From NCBI GenBank assembly GCA_030035585.1, contig CM057482.1, positions 50,263,501 to 50,327,500 of the forward strand: DNA of 64,000 bases. The letters run 5' to 3'. How positions within the stretch are numbered: the first letter of the stretch is position 1; each line of letters starts with the position of its first letter. Shown in pieces: positions 1-10,901 of the stretch. Below the pieces are notes generated by a model that worked only from the letters and a program-made list of their open reading frames with translations, was not told where the DNA came from and did not search any database. This stretch comes from Dugong dugon. Its lineage: Eukaryota > Chordata > Mammalia > Sirenia > Dugongidae. Made by a program: the position numbers and the translations under genes.

Positions 1-419
1 TAGGCTTTGTATATGTAAGATTTCTAAGCTCATTTAGGGAAATAGGGAAAAGCAAGTAATTTTCAGAACTACAATGGATTCAAAAGCTGTGCATTCCATT
101 TCTGGAAAAAAATATTACTTGAAGTACACAAGCCAAATGAAAAAAAATATATCAGTTAAGGTAAATCAAGAAATGGGAAGCAGTGGTATAAACAATGCAG
201 AAGGGAGCAATTAAGCTAATAAAATATAAAGTTAAGTTTGAATAATGGGATTGCTTCAATAGAATCTGAGAGATAGGCTGGAGTATAAAATCTTGCCATC
301 TTGCATAAAGTCTAGAATATGTATACCATTGATACATGCTTATTATACATATTTGATTTCAAATAGGTGTTTAGAAAGTAGGCCAGAAAAGAGATGTGTA
401 ATTTACAAATCACTAGAAA

Positions 420-929
420 AAGAGAAGAACAAACAAAAAGAAAAGTTGACCAAAATAACAAAAGACAGGAAAATAAGAAAAATAAAAGATAAGAAAATAC
501 AATAAACAAACCTAAAATAAGATGTGAGGAAAACATTCAGCAATTTGATCTATCATGATAAATGTTAATTACTTAAATTCCCCTATTAGAAGATCCTGCT
601 TTTGGATTGGGACAAAAAGCGAAAGTCAAATATATACTATTAACTGCAAAAAAAAAAATAAGCTTAAAATAACAGACCCAGTGGGTAGACAAAGAGGTAT
701 CTGGCAAAGGCAAGTAAAAAGAACGTAGGATTACCAATATTAGATCAGACAGAGTGCAGTACAAAAACAGCTGTAAACAGAATAAGGAGGATTTAAAAAA
801 TGTTAATGCAGGTATAATCATCATCAAAGATATGTTTGGTAATACCTTGTCTGGTGGGTTTTGATGATGGAAATAGAATGTACTGAGCCAGTAGAATTAG
901 AAGACCCTGCCCAACATGACTTGGTTGGA
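420..929 (+). repeat. Decayed sense L1 fragment (ORF1-ORF2 spacer and early ORF2)
   Basis: The A-rich text with 'aaattcccctattagaag' near 576-596 matches the spacer and start of ORF2 in old mammalian L1M/HAL1-type elements. A parallel copy of the same region lies at 32560-32620. No frame survives. The fragment ends where the antisense L1 at 945 was inserted. Positions 1-419 are A/T-rich and hold nothing I can name. Confidence 0.45.
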
Positions 930-3013
930 AAGAACAAGATTCTTAAAAAAAGAAAAAAATAAGTTTTTTTTTTATTGTACTTTAGATGAGGTTTACAGAA
1001 CAAATAGTTTCTCATTAAACAGTCAGTACACATATTGTTTTATGACATTGGTTAACAACCCCACGACATGTCAACACTCTCCCTTCTCAACCTTGGAGGA
1101 CCTTGTTTTGGTGAAAATATACATAGCCAAAACTACACCACTTCAAAAGTTTCTACATGTACAATTCAGTGACATTGATTACATTCTTCCAGTTGTGCAG
1201 CTATTCTCATTATTCTTTTCCAAATTATTCCATCGCGATTATCTTCAACTTACTGCCCTCTAGGCTTCCTGTCAAACCTTTTGAGTTGCTGTTGTCAATT
1301 TGATGTCACATAGATAATTCTTTTTTTTTTTTTTTGTACCTTAGATGGAGGTTTACAGAACAAACAGTTGCTCATTAAACATTTAGTACACGTATTGCCC
1401 TATGACAATGGTTAACAACGCCACGACATGTCAACATCGTCCCTTCTCAACCTTGGGTTCCCTATCACCAGCTTTCCTGTCCCCTCCTCCCTTCTAGTCC
1501 TTGTTCCTGGACTGCTGTGCCTCATTAGTCCCATTTTGTTTTATGGGGCTATCCAATCCCTGGCTGAACGGTGAACCTTGGGAATGATTTCACCACTGAG
1601 CTAAAAGGGTGTCTGGGGGCAATACTCTTTCTGTTTCTCCAGTCTGTCAGGCCAGTAAATCTGGTCTTTTTTTGTGAGTTAGAATTTTGTTCTGTATCCT
1701 TTTCTAGCTCTGTCCAGGACCCTCTATTTTGATCCCGGTCAGAGCAGTCAGTGGTGGTAGCCAGCCACCATCTAGCTGTACTTGACTCAGTCTGGTGGAG
1801 GCCATGGTAGCTGTGGTCCATTAGTCCTTTGGACTAATCTTTCCCTTGTATCTTGTTTTCTTCATTCTCCCTTGCTCCTGAATGAGTGAGACCAGTAGAA
1901 TATCTTAGATGGCTGCTCACAGGCTCTTAATACCCCAGACGCTACTCACCAAGGTAGGATGTAGAACATTGTCTTTATAAACTGTGTTATGCCAATTGAA
2001 CTAGATTTTCCCCGAGACCATGAATCCCCACAGCCCTCCGGCCAGCAGTTCAGTCCCTCAGGGAGTTTGGAAGTGTCTATGGAGCTTCCATGACCTTTTC
2101 TTGTACAAGTTGTACTGGCTTCCCCAGTATTGTGTACTGTCTTACCCTTCACCAAAGTTACCACTTATCTATTTTCTGTTTAGTTCCCCCACCACCCCTC
2201 CCATCCCTTGTAACCAACAAAGATTATTTCTTTTTGTGTGTAAACTTTTACATGAGTTTTTACAATAAAGGTCTCATACAATATTTGTCATTTTGTGATT
2301 GACTTACTTCATTCTGCATAATGTCCTCCAGTTTCATCCATGTTATGAGATGCTTCACAGATTCATCGTTGTTCTTTATTGTTGTATAGAATTCCATTGT
2401 GTGAATATACCATAATTTGTTTATCCATTCGTCCATTGATGGGCACCTAGGTTGTTTCCATCTTTTTGCTATTGTGAACAGTGCTGCAATGAATATGGGT
2501 GTGCATATATCTATTCATGTGATGGCTCTTATTTCTCTAGGATATATTCCTAGGAGTGGGATTGCATTTTGTAGTGCTTTTTTTGTGGTGCTGATGTTTT
2601 CTTTGTTCCTCTTACTCTCCTGTGCTGAGTTCCTTTTATGGATTTTTTTTTTCATTTCTTTTGTTTTTGTGGTTTTGTTTTTACTGAGACTTTATGTTTT
2701 TCTTCTTTATTTTGATGAGTAGGTTTGTTAACTTTCTTTGTGGTTACCATGTAATTTACCCTTATCTTCCTAGATTTGAACAAGTCTTGGTATTGCTTGA
2801 CTTCCTCTCCATTAGAAGGTTCTGTATCTACACCATTTATTCCCTCTTTTATTGTTCTGATGCTGTTGTCATTTACAAAGTAACCTCTCTGGTTCCCTTT
2901 TGTAATTCTTTTGGTTTTGCATAGTCCTTAAGTGTTCATTTCCTAGGTTGGTATCTGGCTAGTACAATCCTGTGTCCTATTCAGCCTGTGGTCTGATATT
3001 GTTTGTTCTCAGA

Positions 3014-4038
3014 TCAAAGGACTTTCTTTAATAAGTCTTGTAAGTTTTGTTTGGTTCTTACATAGTCCCTTAATTTCTGTTTATCTGGAAATGACCTAAT
3101 TTCACCATCATATTTGAATGAGAGTTTTGCAGGATATATTATTCGTGGCTGGAAATTCTTTTCTTTCAAGGTTTTATATATGTCATCCCATTGCCTTCTT
3201 GCTTGCATGGTTTCTGCCAAATCATCCGAGCTTAATCTTATTGTTTCTCTTCTGTATGTAACTTTTTTTTTTTCTTGAGTTGCTCTCAGGATTCTTTGTC
3301 TTTGGTTTTAGCAAGTGTGATTATGATATGCCTTGGTGATTTTCTTTTGGGGGTCTATCCTATATAGGGTTCGTTGAGCTTTTTGGATGGTCAGCTTTTC
3401 ATCTTTCATGATATTGGGGAGTTTTTCTGTCAGCAATTCTTCAATGATTCTCTCTGTATTTTTTGTTTTGTCCCCCTGTTCTGGAACTCCGATCACCCGC
3501 AGATTTTTGCTTTTGATTGTATCCCACATAATTCTCAGGGTTTCTTCATTTTTCTTTGTTCTTTTCTCTGATTTTTCCTCAAAGTTGTGTCCAATTCCTT
3601 GCCTTCAATTTCGCTGATCCTATCTTCCATCGTTTCAAACCTGCTCCTCAGCCTTTCTATGATACTGTCCATTTCTGAAGTCTTGTTGTTTATCTTTTGG
3701 ACTTCTAATTGTTGTTTTTGTATAATTTCTAGTTGTGAATTTATTTTGGCATTTTGTTCCTGCATTATTTTCCTGAATTCTTCCATTTTTTTTGTCTGTA
3801 TTTACTGTGAATTTTTCTGCCTTTTCCATGAATTTGTCTATTTTTTCCTCATTTTTGTCTGCTTTTTGATTCAACTCTTGGATAACTCAGAGTATTAGAG
3901 CTCTGAATTCCCTATCAGGTAGTTCTGGTGGCTTTCTTCCATTGGAAAGTCATCGGGTGTTTTATTTTGGATCCCTACTAGAACCATCCTGTCCTGTTTT
4001 TGTAAATGTTTTGATATTGTCTACTGTCTTCAGGGCAT
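3014..4038 (-). pseudogene. L1 ORF1 pseudogene
   Basis: Minus-strand frames here match ORF1p of the copy at 15139-16188: coiled-coil part (3535-3874), RNA-recognition part with NLRVIGVPEQG (3308-3529) and C-terminal part with YPAKLSF (3014-3220). The frames shift between segments. The aligned start codon at 4036-4038 is followed at codon 3 by a stop (ATG CCC TGA). ORF1p is an RNA-binding trimer that coats L1 RNA; this copy cannot make it. Confidence 0.8.
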
Positions 4039-4039
4039 T

Positions 4040-5498
4040 CAGTGGTTATTTTCCTCATTTATTGATTGTAGATTTGTTTGTTTCATCCTGTTTTTTTGTT
4101 TTATTTGGTTATGTCTGAGCATGCGGGCTGTGTGTTCTTTGTTGTTTGCTTATCTGTGGGCATGATACTTTTCACCTCTTCTCCAATGGGTAGGGTCAGT
4201 CACTCAGGTATATTACAACAGGGCAGGTCCAGCTGAAGGGAAGTTGCTGGGATGGGTTTTTTGTAGCACGTACCAGGGCTGACACTGTGCTGCTTGGGAG
4301 TGTGATGTTCAGTGCGTGGTGCAGGTAGGCAGGAAGGAGAGGATAGATGGTGATGTGTGGAGCTAAGATGGGTATTGGGAAGATGAGAGAGAGGAGAGAA
4401 GAACAGGAGCCAAAAACATACACACAAAGAAAGAAGAGTGCTAAGGGAGCTTGCTATTGGAGTGGAGAGATGAGAGACTTGAGAAATGAAGAAAAACAAA
4501 AATGAGAAAAAAGAAAAAGGGTAAAGGGGAAAAAAATGAACAAATTGAGAAACTGGAAATGAAGAAAGACAAAAAGGGAATAAGTGAAAGAAGAAAGCAA
4601 AACAAAGAAACAAACAAACAAACAAACAAAAAAACCCCAAAAACAAAAACAAAAAACAAGAGAAAAGAAATGCTCCCAGGGATGTTCCTGTGCATCTTTG
4701 CAGAGTAAGGGAGTAGCTTCCAAGCCGCGTGGTACTTCCTGGCTAGAAGGGGCTCCCAAGCCAAGAAAAGAAAAAGAAAACAAACAAGCAAATCGAAACA
4801 GAACAAATCAGAGCAAACAAACAAACAAAAAAAGCCCCGGGGCTCCTACCAGTGTGGAGGCACAGGCCAGGAAGCAGTTTCACAGTCAAGCAGTTTTTCG
4901 CAGCCTTTCAGGAAGAAGCAAAGATGGCACACAGAGCCAGGTATTTGAGAGAAAGGAGGGGGAGGTCGTGAGAGGTAAGGAGGAAATCTAAAGAAGTGGA
5001 AAAAAGCAACACCAGCAGCCAACAAAAGGCACTCAGAGAGCCGGCCAGTGCAGGTGGGTAGAATCCAAGAGACACCAGGGTGAAGCTGGTGTTTCCCAGC
5101 CAAGAGACTGTGGCTACAGGAAGTAGAGGAGGCTAAGTGGGGGTGAAGAAGGGTGGGGGGTGGGAAAGCCTGTATTGCTGGTTGTTCTGTCTCCTGCTGG
5201 AAGCTCCGTGAAGCTGCTTTCTCATACCCCCTGTTTGCTGATCTGCGATAGGAGTCCAAGATGGCAGATCCATGCTGTGGTAGCTGATAGGGGACCTCTG
5301 CATGTATCTCTCCTTGCTCTCTGTTCTTGGTCAGTTTCTTATTCCATTTGGTGCTTGGCTGAGTTCTTTATCTCTTCATTTGATGCTTAGGGTTTCAGGA
5401 TTGAGGTGTGACTCTGTTTCACTTAGTTTTTCTGATCTTTGTTGTGGAGGGATGGCGTTTTGCTTCCGACTGTAGTGCCATGTTGCCCGAAAGTCACC
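4040..5498 (-). promoter_or_regulatory. L1 5' UTR, long form
   Basis: The ends of this segment align with the 570-bp 5' UTR of the copy at 16189-16758, for example 4207-4370 with 16253-16450 and 5175-5498 with 16455-16758. Between them lie roughly 780 extra bases (4380-5165), including an A-rich tract with repeated AAAC units (4600-4670). Either this is the ancestral long form or it gained the block. Promoter function is inferred from position. Confidence 0.6.
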
Positions 5499-5513
5499 AA
5501 GAACAAGATTCTT

Positions 5514-5869
5514 GAAGACACAGACATGATAGAGACTTGATATTCTTGTGACTGCAAGTGAGCAGGGGAGAAGACCTGGGGAGAATTTGATTGGAATTTG
5601 CACAGAGGACAATTTGCAGAAAGGCTTGAGTTGTAAAGCAATTGGAATGTGTTGAGGCTGTGAACTTGAGGAAGACTTGTGCATGACCTCATGATGAAAA
5701 CCGATATAAATAAATCAAGAGTTAGGGGAGCCCCCTGTCCTCGCCTCTTCTCCCTGTGGTTGATACTCTCATGTTAGGCTGCTAGTGGCTGAGGCAGCCC
5801 ATAGCCTGGATTGCACACCCCTCACTGGAGAGGTTGGAGCCTGCGCAGAAAGGGTGGGAGAACGTCAAC
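5514..5869. other. Unassigned non-coding sequence
   Basis: This is right-hand flanking DNA of the L1 insertion. I recognise no repeat, exon or RNA gene in it. Confidence 0.4.
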
Positions 5870-6200
5870 GGCAATATTAACCTCAGCAATCTCCGTGATA
5901 GAGAAAATTGGGAAACAGTCTATGTGTCTGTCATTAGAGCACTGGTGTCCACAGAAGTGTGCAATATATTTTAAAATGAAAATGTATGTACTTGGAGCCT
6001 AGTCTTTGTTTAAAAAAAAAAAAAAAGAAATTTGTGAGTAGAAAAAAATCTAGCTCTAAATATATTTACATATTAAATATTGCCATTGGCTTATATCTGT
6101 GTATATAGGTGAGTTTTACTTTCTTTTCTATACTTTTTCATGTTATCTAAATTTAGCAATATGAATATGTATTATTCATATAGTCAGAAAAAGCTATTTC
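5870..6200 (+). repeat. Old sense L1 3'-end fragment
   Basis: The text 'gggaaacagtctatgtgtct' and the later 'agcaatatgaatatgtatta' follow the wording of 3' ends of old mammalian L1 elements (L1M type). The copy is diverged, with an internal A-run near 6010-6025. Confidence 0.5.
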
Positions 6201-6212
6201 CATATTGTGTGT

Positions 6213-6223
6213 GGGGGGGGGGG
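6213..6223. repeat. Poly-G run of 11
   Basis: Eleven consecutive G follow a short GT tract. It is a simple homopolymer and may be length-variable. Confidence 0.9.
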
Positions 6224-6808
6224 ACCAACAGCCTACCTTATCTCTCCTTTCTCTGAATTTCTAGTATAATTTCCTATGCCAGCATTTCCTATAGCATGTT
6301 CAGCAGAGAACTACTTATGCAAGATGTTAACTATGTATTTTGAGTTTAAAAAAAAAAAAAAAAGATTACAAGGTCACATTGGGGAAGGCCTGATTATCCA
6401 AGGTTAAACTGTTTTTTTCCTGTAATATATATTGGAACTTCTCAGACCCTTTGTTATCCTGATGTGCACGGTGACTCTTTGTTAAAGGGATATACTCTAT
6501 TGTATTTTCAGATCTCATTAATTATGCAATCCTTTTTTAATATATATTCCTTAAGAAATTTGTATTCTGTGGTGAACTTTTTGAGAAACACTCATTTCTA
6601 TCCCAAAATCATTCATTTGATTATGTAGCTTGGATTCCATCCAGGCCCTCTCAAGCCCCCAGGATCTGGGTATAAATGGCTGGGGCCCACATTAGTTCAT
6701 CAGCCAGGATAGCCAAAGCTGTTCTCCGTGTTCTAATTTCCACTGATTATGTGCTCCATCCTCTGGAATCCCTATGGTAGGGGCTGTCTCAGCTGTCCTG
6801 TCTTATCT
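6224..6808. other. Unassigned non-coding sequence
   Basis: A/T-rich, with an A-run near 6347-6363. I see no recognisable gene or repeat. Confidence 0.4.
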
Positions 6809-6809
6809 G

Positions 6810-7104
6810 GATTGTTATTAGCTACCTTCCAGTTGGCCCGACTCATGGTGACCCCATGAACAATGGAATCAGACTGTTGTGATCCATAGGGTTTTCAATG
6901 GCTGATTTTTAGAAGTAGGTCTCCAGGTCTTTCCTCCTAGTCCTTCTTACTCTGGAAGCTATGCTGAAACCTGTTCAGCATCATCGCAACACACAAGCCT
7001 CCAGTGACAGATAGATTGAGGCTGTGCTTGAGGTGCATTGGCCAGGAATTGAACCTGGGTCTCCGGCATGGAAGGGGAGAACTGTACCACTGAACCGGCA
7101 CTGC
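6810..7104 (-). repeat. Composite SINE with a tRNA-Gly-like head
   Basis: Read on the minus strand, 7104-7034 is a tRNA-Gly-like head of about 71 nt: GGTTCAGTGGTAC (A-box side), then box-B-like GGTTCAATTCC, then GGCCAATGCA at the 3' end. A body follows, containing 'aaaatcagccattgaaaacc', then the tail 'ctcatggtg' complement shared with AfroSINE and RTE. Ordinary AfroSINE copies in this window have a different head (gagccctggtggc). The tRNA part is degenerate and sits inside a SINE, so it is not a functional tRNA gene. Confidence 0.75.
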
Positions 7105-7111
7105 CCTGCTT

Positions 7112-8105
7112 ATCTAGACTGGACCTGCAAAACTTTTGTGAGTCCCTGTCACCTTCCCTCTACTCTAGTCTACCTAGACAAAGGAATCTTCTCTGAAGCA
7201 TCCAAAAAAGCAAGTTTACTGATGATTTTGTAGGAAAGATTGTTGAGAATGAGAGATTTGCCTGGCATAGCTGAGAACCAACAATTTTCAACATTACAGC
7301 TGTCCAGAGTTCTTGGGCCTTCCAGCCACCAAGGGTCTTGCTTGCCTACTCTTACTCATTTAATGTGTACATTTGCTGACTTTTTCCTCCCCAGATGGCC
7401 AGATTTTACTCCTGTCCTTTCCCCTTTGCCAATCCAAGAATTTAACTTCCCGCTATTGAAGGACTTTTGCTCAGCCTCAGATGCTGCTCCCAAACTTTCA
7501 CGTGTTGTTAAAACACCTGAGAGGCAGAAGAGAGATGCTAAGAATATGCAGTCCTCATCCTAGGTAGAGGTGATGGCTCGCGCACTTCAGCTGGCCTGTC
7601 CTTGTTTTTAGTTTTTTTCCAGGGCTCCACCTGGTCTTTAGCATCTGGCATGATGTGGGCTCCAGCCCAGTACTTAAGAGTATGTTGCTCATGAAATAAT
7701 AATTGAAGAAATTAACTAATTTTAATCTTCTTGGTGATTTGGGGGTAGAAACATCTGATTTTCTTCTCCCTATGATACTATGAAAGATGGGAAGACTTGG
7801 GAGTTTTGGCATAATCTAGGAGAAGTTAACCTCTGTTTATATTTTAAAAATTTCAAATGTTATTCTCCCACACGTTCTCCCACAAGTATTGTAGATGCCG
7901 GTGTTACTTACGTGGTTTTAGCATTTCAAGTTTTATGTAACTAAAAGGAAAAATATTTGTGTCTGCCTACTTTTTAAATTACTTTTTATGCCATTACTAA
8001 ATAAGGACATAGTTTAAAAAGTCACATAGCAAATAGGAAACCCCAGCAGTTCTCTGCTCTGACCCTCCCCACTTGCCAAGAGGCAACTATTTTTGACTCT
8101 TAGCT
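7112..8105. other. Unassigned non-coding sequence
   Basis: Mixed-composition DNA. An open stretch at 7240-7563 (+) has no family resemblance and no splice-site support, so I do not call it a gene. Confidence 0.4.
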
Positions 8106-8106
8106 T

Positions 8107-8355
8107 TTTTTTTTAGTGATTTTTAAAAATTTTATTTATTTTGGTGGTGTTGTTGAGAGTATACACAGCAAAACATACACCAATTCAACAGTTTTCTACA
8201 TGTACCATTTAGTGACACTGATTACGTTCTTTGAGTTGTGCAGCCATTCTCGCCCTCCTGTTCTGAGTTTTTCCTCCCTCATTAACAAAAACTCACTGCC
8301 CCCTGATGTTCCTATCTAATGTTTTGAGTTGATGTTATCAATTTGATCCCACATA
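8107..8355 (-). repeat. L1 3' tail module B
   Basis: This segment resembles the terminal 3' UTR of an older L1 type: on the minus strand it runs through 'gaattgtac'-like text to a tail at 8107-8116. The same module occurs at 1084-1320, 9890-9968, 35050-35180, 36893-36996, 37240-37313, 48570-48830 and, in sense, at 63770-63870. It lies directly 3' (in L1 sense) of module A at 8376. Confidence 0.65.
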
Positions 8356-8375
8356 TATCTTTTTTTTTTTTTTTT

Positions 8376-9838
8376 GGAACATTTTATTGTATTTTAGGTG
8401 AAGTTTACACAGCAAAGTACTTTCCCATTCAACAATTCATACACAGATTGTTTCGTGAGATTGGTTGCTATCCCTGCAGGGTGTGAGCGCTTTCCCCATT
8501 TCTACCCTGCCTTCCCTGTGAGCGCTTTCCCCATTTCTACCCTGCCTTCCCTGTTTCCGTCTCTCCAGTTTCCCTGCCCCTCCTTGCCTTCTCATCTATG
8601 CTTTTGGGCAAATGTTGCCCCTTTGGTCTCGTATAGTTAGTTGTTCTAAGGAGCACATTCCTTATATTATTGTTTATTTTGTAGACCCATCTGTTATTTG
8701 ACTGAAATGTGACCTCTAGGAGTGGCTTCAGTTCGAGGTTAAAAGGGTGTCTTAGGTGATAGTCTCAGGGATTCCTCCAGTCTCTGTCGTTCCAATAAAT
8801 CTGGTTTGTTTCTTTTTTTTTTGGATTTGAGTTTTGTTCTACATTTTTCTCCCATTCTAACCTGGACCATCAGTTGTGGACTGGAAGGTAACTAATAACA
8901 ATCCAGATAAGACAGGACAGGAGGACAGCCCCTACTCGTGGGGATTCAGGAGGATGAATCACGTAATCAGTGGAAATTAGAAGAACGCGGAGAACAGCTT
9001 TGGCTATCCTGGCCAATGAACCAATGTGGGCCCCAGCCATTTATACCCAGAGCCGTTGGTAGTGGTAGTTATGCACCATCTAGTTCTCCTGGTCTCAGAC
9101 TAGAGGAGGCTGTGGTTCATGTGGACCATTAGTCTTGTGGACTAATTGCTTCCCTGAGTCTTTGGTTTCCTTCACTCTCCTCTGCTGCAGAGAGGAAGAG
9201 AACAATAGTTGTATCTTAGATGGCTTCTCACAAGCTTTTAAGACCCCAGGTGCTACCAAGCTAGGATGAAGACCATTATTTTATGAACTATATTATGCTA
9301 GTTGACCTAGATATCCCCTGAGATATGGTCCTTAGCCTTCAAACCCAGTAACTCAGTCCCATGAGGTATTTGCATATGTCTAAGAAGTTTCCATAACTGT
9401 GCCCCCATGTGCTCTGTTCTCTATATGAATGTATATGCAGCACATACAAATATATGTATACAAATGCCCACAACTATACCTGTATATGCACATGCATGTA
9501 CTCCCATACACCCTCCTACACCTATGTAGCATACATGTCTACCTTCATAACCACTCACAAATTTTTGGTTATTACTGTTGTTGTAGAATGCTATAGGTCA
9601 TGTAGCATTTACTGTAGTTATCCTTTATTTTTGTGTACCTCTCAGTGTCTTCTTTACCTTGGTCAGGTTGTGCTGACTTCCCCATATTGTGTATTGCTCT
9701 TCCCTTCACCAGAATTTACAAGTGTCTACTATCTAGTAAGTGATTCTCTCTCCTTCCCCTCCCATCCCTGGTAACCATCAAAGAATGTTGTTTTCTGTGT
9801 GTAAACCTATTCTTGTCTTTTTATACAAGTGAGACCAA
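8376..9838 (-). repeat. Antisense L1 3' UTR (module A and upstream part)
   Basis: After a T-run at 8360-8374 the sequence follows the L1 3' UTR seen also at 1335-2290 and 9970-10900, though more diverged. It holds a 35-bp tandem duplication at 8483-8517 and 8518-8552. Near 9832-9838 it joins ORF2-derived text, skipping the last few hundred bases of ORF2, so an internal deletion is likely. Whether it belongs to the same element as 16775-19811 is uncertain. Confidence 0.65.
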
Positions 9839-9861
9839 TTTCCCCACATCCTCACCAACAT

Positions 9862-9877
9862 TTGTTATTTTCTTTTT
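9862..9877. repeat. Left target-site duplication of the full-length L1
   Basis: TTGTTATTTTCTTTTT, 16 bp, is repeated exactly at 16759-16774. The flanking text reads continuously as older L1 when the insert is removed. Confidence 0.85.
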
Positions 9878-10901
9878 TTTTTTTATTTTAACACCATTTC
9901 AAAACTTTTTACTTACACATTTAAGTGATATTGACTATGCTCTTCCAATTGTGCTGCCATTCTCGCCCAAGATGAAGGCTTACAGGACAAAACAGCCTCC
10001 CATTTAATAGTTACTACAAATGTTGCCCTATAGCAGTGGTCAACAATCTCACAATACATCGACAGTGTCCTTATTCAATTTGTGTTCCTTATCATCAGTT
10101 TCCTACTCCCCCTCTGCCTTCTGGCCCTTGTCACCAGACTCCTGTACCTCGTTAGTCCCATTTAGTTTTACTGGGCTGTCCATTCCCAGGATTAACATCG
10201 AACCTCAAAGGTAACTTCACCTCTGAGCTGAAAGGGTGTCTGGGGGCCACACTCTTGAGGTTTCTCTAGTATTCTTTAGGCCAGTAAATCTGGTCTTTTT
10301 TTTTTTTTTTTTTGGGAGTTAAAATTATGCTCTACATCTTTCTCCAGCTCTGTCCAGAACCCTCTGTTGTGATCCTGGTCAGAGCAGTCAGTGGTGGTAG
10401 CCGGGCACCATCTAGCTGTACTGGACTCAGTCCAGTGGAGGCCTTGGTAGCTGTGGACAATTAGTCCTTTGGACTAATCTTTTCGTTGAATCCTGTTCTC
10501 TTCTTTCTCCCTTGTTCCCGAAGGGATGAGACCAGTGGAGTATCTTAGATGGCCGCTCATAGGCTTTTAAGACCCCAGACGCTACTCACCAAGGTAGAAT
10601 GTAGAGCATTATCTTTATAAGTAGTGTCATGCCAATTGAGCTAGATGTTCCCCGAGACCATGGTCCGCAGAGCCCTCCGTCCAACAACTCAGTCCCTCGG
10701 GGGGTTTGGATGTGTCTATAGGGCCTCCATGACCTTTCCTTGTGCAGGTTGTGTTAGTTTCCCCTGTACTGTGTACTATCTCACCTCTCACCCAAGTTAC
10801 CACTTATCTATTACCTATTTAGTATTTCCCCCCCCTCCCCTCCCATCCCTGGTAACCAACAAGAATTGTTACATTTTGCATGTGAATTTTTTCATGGGTT
10901 T

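Larger units (their letters stand above)
945..5498 (-). mobile_element. Antisense L1 with near-complete ORF2 deletion and intact ends
   Basis: The element is flanked by a 15-bp direct repeat AAGAACAAGATTCTT at 930-944 and 5499-5513, so the whole span is one insertion. Read on the minus strand it has a 1.5-kb 5' UTR (about 4040-5498), broken ORF1 (about 3014-4038), an ORF1-ORF2 spacer (2568-3013), then jumps at 2564/2565 to the last part of ORF2 (2300-2564). A 3' UTR follows, with two tail modules and a T-rich end at 966-975. About 3.5 kb of ORF2 is missing compared with the full-length copy at 9878-16758. The usual CAAGATGG motif at the 5' end is altered. It cannot be autonomous. Confidence 0.85.

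Noticed and set aside
2564-2568. Canonical GT-AG splicing as the cause of the ORF2 deletion
   Set aside because: The acceptor side has AG, but the donor side in the related full copy reads ATG-ACAG without GT. Kept only as an open possibility.
4196-4824. Phe/Leu-rich minus-strand open frames suggesting membrane proteins
   Set aside because: They are reverse readings of the A-rich L1 5' UTR and have no independent support.
7034-7104. Possible tRNA-Gly gene on the minus strand
   Set aside because: Several mismatches to tRNA-Gly, no terminator, and it is fused to a SINE body. It is a SINE head.
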